Shown here: piece by piece, positions 24,472-33,273 of the stretch
How positions within the stretch are numbered: the stretch's first letter is position 1
How the letters are laid out: every line of letters begins with the position of its first letter
Assembly: GCA_021083345.1 (NCBI GenBank)
Contig: JAJGRE010000003.1
Span: forward strand, 248,001 to 312,000
From: Calditrichales bacterium MX18-03
GTDB lineage: Bacteria; Bacillota; Clostridia; Lutisporales; Lutisporaceae
Direction of reading: 5' to 3'
DNA: 64,000 bases
Position numbers and translations under genes: made by a program
The notes under the pieces: model-generated
Databases searched by the model: none
The model's input: the letters and a program-made list of their open reading frames with translations, nothing else
Told to the model about the DNA's origin: nothing

Positions 24472-25978
24472 TTGCTTCTTCACCCTCCTCACTATAAGGA
24501 ATTTTCAGTGTAACCTTGGTTCCCATGTCCAGAACGCTATGAATCTCAATAATGTCCTGCCAGGCTGGTATATTGTAGAAAAGCTGAAGCCTTTCCACTA
24601 CATTGGAAATACCGATGCCCGACACATGCCGCTTGGACTGTTCTTCATGGCTGTTTGCCGACAGCAGCAGCCGTATACGTTCCTCATCCATCCCCATGCC
24701 GTTGTCGATGATCTCTATCAGAACCATTCCTTCGCCTTTCCTGACATTCAGATGGATTTCCCCTTTGCGCTCAAGGTTCTGAAGCCCGTGTATGTAGGCA
24801 TTCTCCACAATCGGCTGAATGATGGTACATGGCATTTTAATGTCCAGGATGCTTTCATCTATGCCCGTGCAAAAATCGATCCGATCACCAAAGCGTGTTT
24901 TCAGAATAAACATATAATTTCTGACATATCTCACTTCGTCAGCCAAAGTCGCTGGTTCTTCCAGCTTGCGCAGGTTGTAACGGAAAAGCTCAGCCACATT
25001 GCCGATGAACTCTGAGGATCGATCCGCTCCTTCCAGCATGGACAGCTGTGCGGCGGCATTCAGCGTGTTAAACAGAAAGTGCGGGTTGATCTGAGACTGA
25101 AGGGACTTCAGCTCTGCGTCCTTTAGCAGGCTTTTCATCCTGAGGTTCTGCATTTCCTGTTCTTTAAGCCGCTTTTCCATTTCTGCCTGATGCTTCAGCT
25201 CGTCAATGTAGCTTTTGATATTGACAGCCATCTTGTTGAAAGCGGTTGCAAGCACATTGATTTCGTCATCGGTCTGGATCTCTATCAGCTCTACGTCAAA
25301 CTCCCCTTTGGAAATACGCTCCGCCGAATGGGACAAATCGATAATGGGCTTGGTCAGCCTGTAGGTGAAAAAGATTGCCAGGAACAAATTGATGACAACC
25401 GTCGTGACGATGGCCAGCAGGTTCATATAGGTGGCATATGTCATGTTCCTTGTGATTTCGTTATACTTTTCAGAGCCTTTTTCCAGCTTGCTGCTGAGCA
25501 GGCTGCTGATATAGAACTTTATATGTTCGCTAATTTGATTTGACCTGGTAAAATGTGCTATATACTCGCTGCTAATGCGGCCCCTTTTTGCTCTTACCGC
25601 ATGATCCGTTTCACTCAGCAGCTCGTCGATCATGAAGCGTATATCCTTCAGCATCAGCGCATCGCTGTCGTAGGAAGCTTCCCTGTATATGCCCTGAGCT
25701 TTCTCCTGCAGGCGGTTGTAGCAGGTATAATAGTTCAGAAGGTTTTCTGAGGACTTGGTGGTCAGATACTTTTCAACTTCCGTCATGAGATCGTCCACAT
25801 TGTTGTTGAGGTTATTGAGATAGACATAATCCCCGATGATCGTATTCATCCTGTAAAGGATCACCTTGGCATTGTAATAGGAAAACAGGCTGGTGATGCC
25901 GAGCAGCGCAATCGTTATCAGGTAATAAAGTATCAGTTTTTTTCTGATTCCGGTGAAATGGAAAATGCTTCTGTTCAT
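24452..25978 (-). CDS. LytS/YesM-type sensor histidine kinase
   Basis: A 508-residue kinase with membrane segments at about 13-33 and 190-210, an extracellular helical sensor between them, a HAMP domain (about 210-265), a coiled coil, and the His_kinase phosphorylation region SLQSQINPHFLFNTLN at about residue 295. The HATPase domain shows IIDNGMGMDEERI and GIGISNVVERLQLFY. The extracellular part has no known ligand domain, consistent with a kinase that reads a partner binding protein. It is flanked by binding-protein genes on both sides. Confidence 0.9.
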   Translation of the reverse strand: MNRSIFHFTGIRKKLILYYLITIALLGITSLFSYYNAKVILYRMNTIIGDYVYLNNLNNNVDDLMTEVEKYLTTKSSENLLNYYTCYNRLQEKAQGIYREASYDSDALMLKDIRFMIDELLSETDHAVRAKRGRISSEYIAHFTRSNQISEHIKFYISSLLSSKLEKGSEKYNEITRNMTYATYMNLLAIVTTVVINLFLAIFFTYRLTKPIIDLSHSAERISKGEFDVELIEIQTDDEINVLATAFNKMAVNIKSYIDELKHQAEMEKRLKEQEMQNLRMKSLLKDAELKSLQSQINPHFLFNTLNAAAQLSMLEGADRSSEFIGNVAELFRYNLRKLEEPATLADEVRYVRNYMFILKTRFGDRIDFCTGIDESILDIKMPCTIIQPIVENAYIHGLQNLERKGEIHLNVRKGEGMVLIEIIDNGMGMDEERIRLLLSANSHEEQSKRHVSGIGISNVVERLQLFYNIPAWQDIIEIHSVLDMGTKVTLKIPYSEEGEEANETPDS

Positions 25979-25989
25979 TTCGGCACCCG

Positions 25990-27018
25990 CTATTCCTTCA
26001 TATCTGTATTAGGCTCATAGGCGTCTGCTTTTTTCTCGTACTCGGCCAAATTGCCTTTGGTAATGATTTTTACGCCTGTATCGATAAAAGTGGAAACATT
26101 GTTCTTTTCCTTGATATCCATCATTGCCCTGACGCTCTCATAGCCGATCCGGTATGGGTCGCTCATGACGGTGCCATAAATGATCCCCATATCGATATAA
26201 CGAAGGATGGCTTTGGTATCGCCATAACCGACCAGTACATAGCTGCCCACCCTGTTATGATCGACAATGACTTGGGCCGTGCCTACAGTATCTACCGAGC
26301 TGGTAGTGAAAATCGCATCAATGCCGTGCTGGCTGCTGATGACGGACTGGGCAATCTCTTCCGCACTCAGAATTCCCATCTGGGAGGTATAAGTCTTGAC
26401 CACCTTCATTTCGGGATACGCCTTGATGGTGCTCAAAAACCCGTTAAGCTTCAGATTCTGGCTGGCATTATCCAGCTCCAGGCCGCTGCTGACGATGATG
26501 GCGATTTGTGCTTTGCCGCCTGTCCCCTTGATCATCAGATCCGCTGCAGCTTTACCCAACTGGTAGCTGTTGGTTCCGATAAATGCCCGCCGGTTGCTTT
26601 CGTTGTCGTCATTTTCGATAGTAACCACCGGAATGCCCCTGTCGTATGCTTTATTGATCAGTCCGGTAAAATCCAGACCACTGGATACATGGGTGATGAT
26701 CCCATCTACATAGGAACTGACGGCAATATCCAGGTACTTCAGCTCCTCCTGCGGATTATTGAACCTGGGGTGGTTGAATTCAACCGCCACGTCTAGCTGC
26801 CTGGCAGCACTCTCTGCACCTTGTCTGACTTCCTTCCAGAGGGGATCTACTGAATTTTGCGTGATGAAATAAAAATGATAGCGCGGCTTTGATATGATCA
26901 TCTCCCGCTCTTCCCTGAGTACCCAGAACAAAAATCCGCTGGTCAGGGCTATTAGGATGCTCAATATCAGAATTGAATGCTTGCCGATGAATCGGAGCAG
27001 ATTCTTGACCCTGTTCAT
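25990..27018 (-). CDS. Membrane-anchored sugar-binding protein (RbsB-like)
   Basis: A 342-residue type I periplasmic binding protein with an uncleaved anchor at about residues 10-30. The binding domain shows FYFITQNSVDPLWKEVRQGA, VDGIITHVSSGLDF, GIPVVTIENDDNESNRRAFI and IDAIFTTSSVDTVGTAQVI, resembling ribose-family proteins. It heads the four-gene sensing unit; the kinase gene begins 11 bases downstream. It and the XylF-like protein differ in sequence, so the two may sense different sugars. The ATG after GGAGGAAGC is chosen; an upstream in-frame extension lacks such a site. Confidence 0.85.
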   Translation of the reverse strand: MNRVKNLLRFIGKHSILILSILIALTSGFLFWVLREEREMIISKPRYHFYFITQNSVDPLWKEVRQGAESAARQLDVAVEFNHPRFNNPQEELKYLDIAVSSYVDGIITHVSSGLDFTGLINKAYDRGIPVVTIENDDNESNRRAFIGTNSYQLGKAAADLMIKGTGGKAQIAIIVSSGLELDNASQNLKLNGFLSTIKAYPEMKVVKTYTSQMGILSAEEIAQSVISSQHGIDAIFTTSSVDTVGTAQVIVDHNRVGSYVLVGYGDTKAILRYIDMGIIYGTVMSDPYRIGYESVRAMMDIKEKNNVSTFIDTGVKIITKGNLAEYEKKADAYEPNTDMKE

Positions 27019-27233
27019 TTTAACGCTTCCTCCGTCAGGTTGCACAATATACTTGTGTTGCTACCCATAAATAGTTCTACAGAAGGCTGTCAATTTCCTT
27101 CTCTTAAGCATGCTTCGGAAGCACAGTAAAAGCTGATAGGGAAGAGAATTTTTCTCAACTCGTCTCCTCTTGAAGGAATTTGTCTAATCCAGTCGAATTA
27201 TTCAAATCTAAGAGCTGTAGATACCCCGATCAT

Positions 27234-27290
27234 AAAGGGACATTCCTTAACGTGATAGGAATACATCTTGTTCAGAAGGTGTGTCCCTTT
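27234..27290 (+). promoter_or_regulatory. Structured leader upstream of a c-di-GMP gene
   Basis: AAAGGGACA (27234-27242) pairs with TGTCCCTTT (27282-27290), and an inner ATTCC/GGAAT stem lies within. The structure ends about 10 bases before the ribosome binding site AAAGGAGGG. It does not match a c-di-GMP-I aptamer. It may be an attenuator, operator or uncharacterised RNA element. Confidence 0.45.
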
Positions 27291-27313
27291 ACCTTAGAAA
27301 GGAGGGAAAAAGC

Positions 27314-29488
27314 TTGGCTTTTGAAAATGACCATCATTGCGAAGGGCTGCATCAATCACTCCTAGAACGGATGCCTGTGGGATTCTCTTATAACCGGATC
27401 ATTCTGGACGAAAACGGTAATCCTCTAGATTTCATCTATGAAGATATAAATGATGCTTTTCAGCAGCAAACCGGCTTCTCTAAAGAGATGATCATCGGCA
27501 GAAAAGCTTCTGAGATCATACCCGGTCTCAGGCATAGGAAAACCGATTGGGTCGCCATCGGCGGAAAAGCTGCCCTAGAAGGTGCTCAAAGCAGCTTTGA
27601 GTACTACTCTGAAATACACAACAAATGGTTTACAGCTTTTGTATATGGGGTACAGCCGGGGTATTTTGCCATCCTTTTGCACGATATTACGGATTATAGA
27701 GTCAATCAGCAAAGTCTGAGGAAGATACTGGATTTTTCACCTGACTATATGGTGATTACCGATCTGATGGGGACTATCCTGGATTGCAATAATATGACCG
27801 TCGCCGTTTTCGGTGATCAAACAAAGGATTCATTGATCGGCACCAGTGCTATGAATCTGATAGCGCCGATTCACAGAAGCATCATCCGTGAGGATATGCT
27901 TGCGGCACTTCAAACCGGCAGTTTTAACAATAATCTTTATACATTTTCAACTGCAGCCGGCATCGAGTTCCCCGGAGAAATGTCGGTGAGCCTGATTCAT
28001 GACGATTCCAGGAAACCTATCGGCTATGTCGCCATCGCGAAGGACGTTTCCGACAGACTCAAGACCCAGAATGCGCTCCGGGCCTCGGAGGAAAAGCTGC
28101 GAAGTGTATTCAGCTCATCTCCCGACTCCATTATCGTGACAGACCTTTTCGGGATGATTCAGAGCTGTAACCAGGCAGCCTGCAGCTTGCTGGGGTATAC
28201 AAATATCGAGCATCTCAAGGGTATCTGTCTTTTTGACTTTATCGACCCCAGTGAAATGGAAAAGCTGGCCCAAAGGCGGAAAATGCTGAATGAACAAGGC
28301 ACAATTAAGAACGCGGAGTACCTGCTCAATACCTATGACGGACGCACGATCATTGCAGAGGTCTCTTCCAGCATCATACGCAACGCCTCAGGCCAGACGG
28401 ACAATGTGGTTATTATTGCCAAGGATATCAGCGACCGTAAAAAATCGGAGCTGGAAATAAAATATCTCAGCTATCATGATAAGCTGACAGGTCTCTATAA
28501 CCGTGTTTTTTTTGACGAGGAGCTTGGAAGGCTGGATTCCCATAACCAGCTGCCCCTATCCGTCATCATCGGTGATCTTAACGGGCTAAAACTGACCAAC
28601 GATATTTTCGGACACAGCGAAGGTGACAGGCTGCTGCAGAGAATGGCGAAAATACTGCTGCAAGCTTCTAGACAAGAAGATATTGCCGTCCGCTGGGGCG
28701 GTGATGAATTTGCGTTGATTCTGCCGCTGACACCGAATCACGTTGCAGATGAAATCTGCAAGAAAATCATCGAGCTCTGCAGCGAAACAGATCAGGACCT
28801 GATCCGGCCAAGCATTGCATTGGGTTTTGCCACAAAGGAGAAGCCCTATCAGAATATACAGCAGGTCATCAAGGAAGCCGAGAACCACATGTACCGGCAT
28901 AAGCTGCTGGATAGCCGCAGCAACCGGAGCTCCATCATTGCATCCCTTGAAAAGACACTTTTTGAGCGGAACTATGAAACAGATGAGCATGCACAGCGGA
29001 TGCGGCGGATTTGTTCCCTTTTAGGAAAGGCATTGGGTCTGTCCCGAAGTGAACTGGATGATCTCAGCCTGTTTGCGCTTCTGCATGACATCGGTAAAAT
29101 TGCCGTATCTGACAGGATCCTGATGAAGCCAGGCAAGCTGACAACCGAGGAATGGGAAGAAATGAAAAAGCATCCTGAAATCGGCTTTCGGATCGCGGAG
29201 TCCACACAGGAGCTTTCACATATTTCTGAATACATCCTGTTCCACCATGAGAGATGGGACGGGACGGGTTATCCCCATGGATTAAAAGCCGGGGCGATAC
29301 CCAAGTTGTCAAGGATTCTCGCCATCGTTGATGCTTATGATGTCATGACTCATTCCAGGCCCTATAAAGATGCAGTAAGCAAGGAAGATGCCATAGCGGA
29401 AATACGGCTGTGCGCCGGTAAACAGTTTGACCCGGAGATAGCCGAGGTCTTCATCCGGGTTATGAACTCAAGCCAGCCAGACAAATGA
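27314..29488 (+). CDS. PAS-PAS-PAS-GGDEF-HD-GYP c-di-GMP signalling protein
   Basis: A 724-residue soluble protein without membrane segments. Three PAS domains (about 20-135, 150-270, 275-395; repeated ITD and AKDVSDR/AKDISDR ends) lead into a GGDEF domain (about 400-560, RWGGDEFALI intact) and an HD-GYP domain (about 565-724, HDIGKIAVSD and HHERWDGTGYP intact). The GGDEF and HD-GYP halves parallel those of the Cache protein at 9516-11996. The start is TTG seven bases after AAAGGAGGG. It ends at a bidirectional terminator. Its inputs are probably intracellular. Confidence 0.9.
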   Translation: MAFENDHHCEGLHQSLLERMPVGFSYNRIILDENGNPLDFIYEDINDAFQQQTGFSKEMIIGRKASEIIPGLRHRKTDWVAIGGKAALEGAQSSFEYYSEIHNKWFTAFVYGVQPGYFAILLHDITDYRVNQQSLRKILDFSPDYMVITDLMGTILDCNNMTVAVFGDQTKDSLIGTSAMNLIAPIHRSIIREDMLAALQTGSFNNNLYTFSTAAGIEFPGEMSVSLIHDDSRKPIGYVAIAKDVSDRLKTQNALRASEEKLRSVFSSSPDSIIVTDLFGMIQSCNQAACSLLGYTNIEHLKGICLFDFIDPSEMEKLAQRRKMLNEQGTIKNAEYLLNTYDGRTIIAEVSSSIIRNASGQTDNVVIIAKDISDRKKSELEIKYLSYHDKLTGLYNRVFFDEELGRLDSHNQLPLSVIIGDLNGLKLTNDIFGHSEGDRLLQRMAKILLQASRQEDIAVRWGGDEFALILPLTPNHVADEICKKIIELCSETDQDLIRPSIALGFATKEKPYQNIQQVIKEAENHMYRHKLLDSRSNRSSIIASLEKTLFERNYETDEHAQRMRRICSLLGKALGLSRSELDDLSLFALLHDIGKIAVSDRILMKPGKLTTEEWEEMKKHPEIGFRIAESTQELSHISEYILFHHERWDGTGYPHGLKAGAIPKLSRILAIVDAYDVMTHSRPYKDAVSKEDAIAEIRLCAGKQFDPEIAEVFIRVMNSSQPDK

Positions 29489-29493
29489 TAAAG

Positions 29494-29527
29494 CAAAGAA
29501 CGGTCAGCATAAACTGACCGTTCTTTA
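29494..29527. terminator. Bidirectional terminator
   Basis: AAAGAACGGTCAG pairs perfectly with CTGACCGTTCTTT around CATAAA, with A and T runs outside. It serves the convergent GGDEF and TtcA-like genes. Confidence 0.85.
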
Positions 29528-30403
29528 TTCCCCGTCGTAAAAGTCCAGATATGAGAACTTCTTCCCATCCTTCCGCCACCCTAGGATGGCTTCCAAATTG
29601 ACATTCTGGGCAGACTTCAATATATTCCAGTCTGCCTCCGGCACCTTCTCCTTGATGGCCGCAATCATATCCTTAATTTCATACCGCTTGTTGCCTGTTT
29701 TTCCCGCTGCAACCATGCAGGCACAGTTCAAAGGCAGTATTCCGCTGCTCCTGGTAAACCTTTCGATATCCTGCTCTTCAATATAATACATCGGCCGGAT
29801 AAGCTCCAGGCCTTCAAAATTAGCTGAATGCAGCTTCGGCAGCATGGTCTTGAAGCTGCCGGTATACAAAATGTTCAGCATGGTGGTCTCAATGACGTCG
29901 TTGAAATGGTGCCCCAAGGCCAGTTTATTGCAGCCCAGCTCCTGCGCCTTGTTGTACAATGCACCGCGGCGCATTTTGGCGCACATATAGCAGGGGTAGT
30001 CCTTGGCAATCCTGTCAACGATATCAAAAATCTTGGACTCAAAGATATGTACCGGTATGTTCATATGCCGGAGGTTATCCAGGGCCAGCTGCCGGATATT
30101 CTCATGATAGCCGGGGTCCATGACCACGAACTCCAGTTCAAAGGGCACTTGACCGTGCCTTTTCAGCTCCTGAAGCAGCTTGGCCATCAGGATGCTGTCC
30201 TTTCCGCCCGATATGGCCACGGCAATGCGGTCGCCTGCTTCAACCAGTTTGAAATCCTTCACGGCTTTAATGAACTTCGACCAGATTGCCTTCCTGTATT
30301 TTGTTATGATGCTGCGCTCAATTTCCTGCAGCGGTTTTCTCTCATTGTCCGGAACAAGCACATTACAGCCGCTTCCCGAACCGTTATTTGCAATGCTGTT
30401 CAA
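29525..30403 (-). CDS. TtcA-like tRNA 2-thiolation protein
   Basis: A 292-residue PP-loop ATPase of the TtcA/TtuA family. The PP-loop SGGKDSILMAKLL is at about residue 65, the CYMC pair at about 139-142 and the third cysteine region NCACMVAAGKTGNKR near residue 225, as expected for a 4Fe-4S-dependent tRNA thiolase. The family sulfurates cytidine 32 or similar tRNA positions. The start chosen is TTG after GAGGTGAAAAAT; an in-frame ATG further upstream would run toward the palindrome. The promoter must lie in the short space between this start and the 63-base palindrome. Confidence 0.85.
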   Translation of the reverse strand: MNSIANNGSGSGCNVLVPDNERKPLQEIERSIITKYRKAIWSKFIKAVKDFKLVEAGDRIAVAISGGKDSILMAKLLQELKRHGQVPFELEFVVMDPGYHENIRQLALDNLRHMNIPVHIFESKIFDIVDRIAKDYPCYMCAKMRRGALYNKAQELGCNKLALGHHFNDVIETTMLNILYTGSFKTMLPKLHSANFEGLELIRPMYYIEEQDIERFTRSSGILPLNCACMVAAGKTGNKRYEIKDMIAAIKEKVPEADWNILKSAQNVNLEAILGWRKDGKKFSYLDFYDGE

Positions 30404-30445
30404 ATTTTTCACCTCACCAACGAAAATAGTATACCACATTTCTCT

Positions 30446-30508
30446 GTGCCAGGCACGACTGTTAGCCGGTTATTGTCTCAATAACCGGCTAACAGTCGTG
30501 CCTGGCAC
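30446..30508. repeat. 63-base perfect palindrome (30-bp arms)
   Basis: The arm at 30446-30475 begins GTGCCAGGCACGACTG and the arm at 30479-30508 is its exact reverse complement, with TCT between. One arm encodes the last residues of the MerR-type protein. No T-run follows on either strand. The GTGCCAGGCAC core recurs at 38373 and, with one change, near 48358. Confidence 0.9.
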
Positions 30509-31014
30509 TTTATTTCCTCGATTTCCGCTTCATCCATGCCGAGAAGCTCTAGAAAGCGGCTGTGCCATGCCGGGTACTGCTGCTCCAGTTCGGTATGCAG
30601 CCGATTCATGTTGTCTCGGCTTAGGCCCGCCTGATGCAGAAGCCGGGCAAAAGCCGCCTTGTCCACATCTGCGCTTTTCTCCATGAATGCTTGGTTTTTC
30701 ATCAACTCTACCAGCATTCCCTGTTGCTCCCGTATAATGCTGATCTGATTGTTCAGATCCCGATATTTCTGCTCTAACGCATCCTTAATCTCTCCGTCTG
30801 CTGCAGTCAGAATCTGCTTGATGGTCAGAAGCGGCAGCCCCGCCTGTCTGTACATGCAGATCCTTTCCAATTGTTTTACGTCCGCCTCCGTATACTTGCG
30901 GTAATTTGCTTCTGTCCGCTTGGCCGGCTTCAGTAATCCGATGGAGTCGTAGTACAGCAGTGTGCTTCTTGACAAACCGAATTTTTTACAGAGTATTTTG
31001 ATAGTGAAATCCAT
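30478..31014 (-). CDS. MerR-family transcriptional regulator
   Basis: A 178-residue MerR-type regulator. The N-terminal winged helix shows CKKFGLSRSTLLYYDSIGL at about residues 9-27 and the wing in RTEANYRKYTEADV; a coiled-coil dimerisation helix follows around residues 75-115. The C-terminal 60 residues have no metal-binding cysteines and are likely an effector domain. Its final ten residues, CQARLLAGY and neighbours, are written by an arm of the 63-base palindrome, so the original C-terminus may have been replaced. AAAGGGGTG precedes the ATG. It is divergent from an MFS exporter gene with a MerR-type promoter. Confidence 0.88.
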   Translation of the reverse strand: MDFTIKILCKKFGLSRSTLLYYDSIGLLKPAKRTEANYRKYTEADVKQLERICMYRQAGLPLLTIKQILTAADGEIKDALEQKYRDLNNQISIIREQQGMLVELMKNQAFMEKSADVDKAAFARLLHQAGLSRDNMNRLHTELEQQYPAWHSRFLELLGMDEAEIEEIKCQARLLAGY

Positions 31015-31073
31015 TGGCCGACACCCCTTTTCTGTTAGGAAGCCTTCCCTGAGGCCCAATGTGCATCGTGCTA

Positions 31074-31104
31074 TTGACCTGACTATAGCTTTATAGTTTA
31101 TACT
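31074..31104 (+). promoter_or_regulatory. MerR-type promoter of the MFS exporter gene
   Basis: TTGACC (31074-31079) and TATACT (31099-31104) are separated by 19 bases, and the spacer holds the dyad ACTATA-GCTT-TATAGT (31082-31097). The long spacer with a centred dyad is the classical target twisted by MerR-family activators. Confidence 0.85.
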
Positions 31105-31149
31105 GGTTCTTATGTAAAACAATATTTGTAAGTGAAAGGTTTGAACGCT

Positions 31150-32376
31150 GTGAAAAAAATATATCTGATCAACCGGAACTTCGCCTGTCTTTGGCTCAGT
31201 CAAAGCATCTCCCAGACCGGCGATAAAATCTATGCCGTAGCCCTGTCCTGGTGGATCCTTGAGAGGACTGGCTCACCGATGCTGATGGGACTGCTACTTG
31301 CATCAACACTGCTGCCTCAGATTCTGATGGGCCTTATTGCCGGGGTTGTGGCCGACCGCTTTAACAGAAAACGTCTGCTGATCGCCGCCGATATCACCCG
31401 AGGCATGATCCTGGTGGTGCTCACATTTCTGGAACGCTCCGGCGGCCTGCAGCCCACCTTCCTTTTTGCAGGAACGGTAACCCTGTCCCTGGCAACGGCC
31501 TTTTATTCTCCAGCTGTCAAAGCCGTCTTACCTCAGCTGCTGGAAAAGGAACAGCTCATGGAAGCCAATGCACTGAGCCAGGCTGCCTATGGCATAACGA
31601 CCCTGGCAGGACCTGTCATCGGCGCCTCTCTTGTCACCCTTTATGGATACCCCGTAGTACTCCTCTTAAATGCTGCATCCTTCTTTCTTTCCGGCATTCT
31701 TGAAGGCTTCATCCGACTGCCTCAAGCCAAACCGCTTGTGGCGGATTCGAGTATCGGAAGGGAAGCGGCGGCGGGCTTCCGTTACATTTTTACCAGCAAG
31801 CCCATCCTGACAATCATAGCCGTCATTGCGGTTGCTCACCTTTTTGTGGGCAGCCTGCAGGTTCTTGCACCTCTTCTGGCTGTCAGTCTGAAAGGAAATG
31901 GTGTTCAGAACCTTGGCTTTCTGGAAACAGCAATGGGTGTCGGACTGGTAGCCGGTTCGGTCTGCGCAGGACGCAACAAGCATAAAATGCAGGCTGACAG
32001 ACTGGTTTATTTCTTGTTAGCCTGCGGTTTCTGCCTCTTACTGACAGGCGCTGTATTTCTTTTCGGCATACGTGCCATCCCTTATTACTTGCTCGTATTC
32101 TTTGCGTTCAGCAGTCTCGTCGTGAATGCCTCCATCCTCTGGCAATCCCTGCTGCAGGCAAACACGCCCAATGAGATGGCCGGCAGGGTTTTCAGCGCAG
32201 CAGCCATAACCGGAAACCTATCACTGCCTCTGTCTTATGCCCTTTTCGGGATGCTGCTCAATACCTACCCGCTTTATGCCGTCTTGCTGTTCAGCGGTGG
32301 CAGCCTGATCGTCATCGGTATTTGTTTTATCCGTTGCTGCATGATAAAAGATAAAGTGGAGTTACCTCAATGGTAA
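31150..32376 (+). CDS. MFS transporter, multidrug exporter type
   Basis: A 408-residue permease with about 12 membrane segments, starting MKKIYLINRNFACLWLSQ. The motif A loop GVVADRFNRKRLLIAAD at about residue 70 identifies the major facilitator superfamily; overall it resembles MFS_3-type exporters (macrolide and drug efflux). The GTG at 31150 is chosen because AAAGG lies ten bases upstream; a TTG and a GTG lie nine and 18 bases further up. Control by the adjacent MerR protein through the 19-bp-spacer promoter suggests an inducible exporter for a toxic compound. Confidence 0.85.
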   Translation: MKKIYLINRNFACLWLSQSISQTGDKIYAVALSWWILERTGSPMLMGLLLASTLLPQILMGLIAGVVADRFNRKRLLIAADITRGMILVVLTFLERSGGLQPTFLFAGTVTLSLATAFYSPAVKAVLPQLLEKEQLMEANALSQAAYGITTLAGPVIGASLVTLYGYPVVLLLNAASFFLSGILEGFIRLPQAKPLVADSSIGREAAAGFRYIFTSKPILTIIAVIAVAHLFVGSLQVLAPLLAVSLKGNGVQNLGFLETAMGVGLVAGSVCAGRNKHKMQADRLVYFLLACGFCLLLTGAVFLFGIRAIPYYLLVFFAFSSLVVNASILWQSLLQANTPNEMAGRVFSAAAITGNLSLPLSYALFGMLLNTYPLYAVLLFSGGSLIVIGICFIRCCMIKDKVELPQW

Positions 32377-32393
32377 CTCCACAAGCTTTTTTG
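32356..32393. terminator. Terminator between the MFS gene and tRNA-Val
   Basis: GTGGAGTTACC pairs perfectly with GGTAACTCCAC around TCAAT, with a T-run on the plus strand. The stem contains the MFS stop codon. It can also end the convergent tRNA transcript. Confidence 0.85.
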
Positions 32394-32396
32394 TTT

Positions 32397-32473
32397 TGGT
32401 GGGGAATACAGGACTCGAACCTGCGACTTCCACCATGTGAAGATGGCACTCTAACCGGCTGAGTTAATTCCCC
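32397..32473 (-). tRNA. tRNA-Val (anticodon CAC)
   Basis: A complete cloverleaf is readable on the minus strand: acceptor GGGGAAT/ATTCCCC, D stem ACTC/GAGT, anticodon stem CCATC/GGTGG with loop TTCACAT, T arm GCAGG TTCGAGT CCTGT, discriminator A and an encoded CCA. The seven-base loop with T33 gives anticodon CAC, reading GUG valine codons. Confidence 0.92.
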
Positions 32474-32550
32474 ACTGACTATTTACTTTCATATTAATAC
32501 GATATCCAAATACTGTCAAGTTATACCTGTTTATTTCTCAAAAGATTAAT

Positions 32551-33273
32551 TTATTGCATATCAGCCTTGATATAATAGAAAACGTTGCCGGTTATGCCCA
32601 GCACAAAAGCTGCAGTACCGATGAAAAGCATGGTTTTTGCATCAACAGCTTCTCCCATATACTGTATTAAGGGCATTCCCGGAATCATGAACAGCGAATA
32701 CTTAAAGTGGTCGCTTTGCATGACAATGATATTGCTGACTGCTCCCAGGGAGGAATACACGATTGGTATCAGTACAGTCCTGCTCAGATTTGCAATAAGC
32801 ACTACCACTGGCATCAACAGAAATTGCAGCGTTGCAGAATATAAGCTGATCCTGGCGTGATCCGCAAAAAAACCGGGTTCGGGCAGCCCTCGACAGACAA
32901 TGTAACCGCTTCCCATGGTAAGCAGATAATTCATACCATAGACAAATAGAATGATCAGGTAAACCACCGTCAGCTTTCCCAGAAAGACGGACCATTTGCT
33001 GGTAGGATAAGCATAAAGCATTCCCGCGGTTTTGTCCGAGTACTCCCTTATATAGACATAAGCCGTGATTACCGAAAACATGACAATGGAGAGCAGAAAG
33101 AAAAGTACCATTTCAGTGGTGCGGACATAGCTGCCCCACTTGATGTCCCGGCCGGGATCCACCGCATACCCCATGAACATCAAAGCAGGGAGAAAGGCAC
33201 TTCCGGCTGCAATGATCAGGCTCATCAAGGACCGCCTCAGCTTCAGGAATTCGCAGTAGACAATATTAAGCAA
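32551..33273 (-). CDS. ABC-2 type permease (BcrB-like)
   Basis: A 240-residue membrane protein with six likely segments (for example residues 17-37, 55-78, 100-122, 140-160). It overlaps the end of the adjacent ATPase gene by eight bases. The chosen TTG start follows GGGAGGTGG, giving MLNIVYCEFLKLRRS, the typical N-terminus of BcrB/LanE-like permeases. Such two-gene transporters export or expel peptide antibiotics, and the two-component system upstream on the same strand fits that role. Confidence 0.82.
   Translation of the reverse strand: MLNIVYCEFLKLRRSLMSLIIAAGSAFLPALMFMGYAVDPGRDIKWGSYVRTTEMVLFFLLSIVMFSVITAYVYIREYSDKTAGMLYAYPTSKWSVFLGKLTVVYLIILFVYGMNYLLTMGSGYIVCRGLPEPGFFADHARISLYSATLQFLLMPVVVLIANLSRTVLIPIVYSSLGAVSNIIVMQSDHFKYSLFMIPGMPLIQYMGEAVDAKTMLFIGTAAFVLGITGNVFYYIKADMQ

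Noticed and set aside
27234-27290. c-di-GMP-II riboswitch before the GGDEF/HD-GYP gene
   Set aside because: The required core and pseudoknot sequences are not seen.
30446-30508. 63-base palindrome as an intrinsic terminator
   Set aside because: No T-run on either strand; arms are far longer than typical terminators.
32397-32473. tRNA-Glu (anticodon TTC)
   Set aside because: The stem CCATC/GGTGG fixes a seven-base loop TTCACAT with T33, giving CAC (valine).
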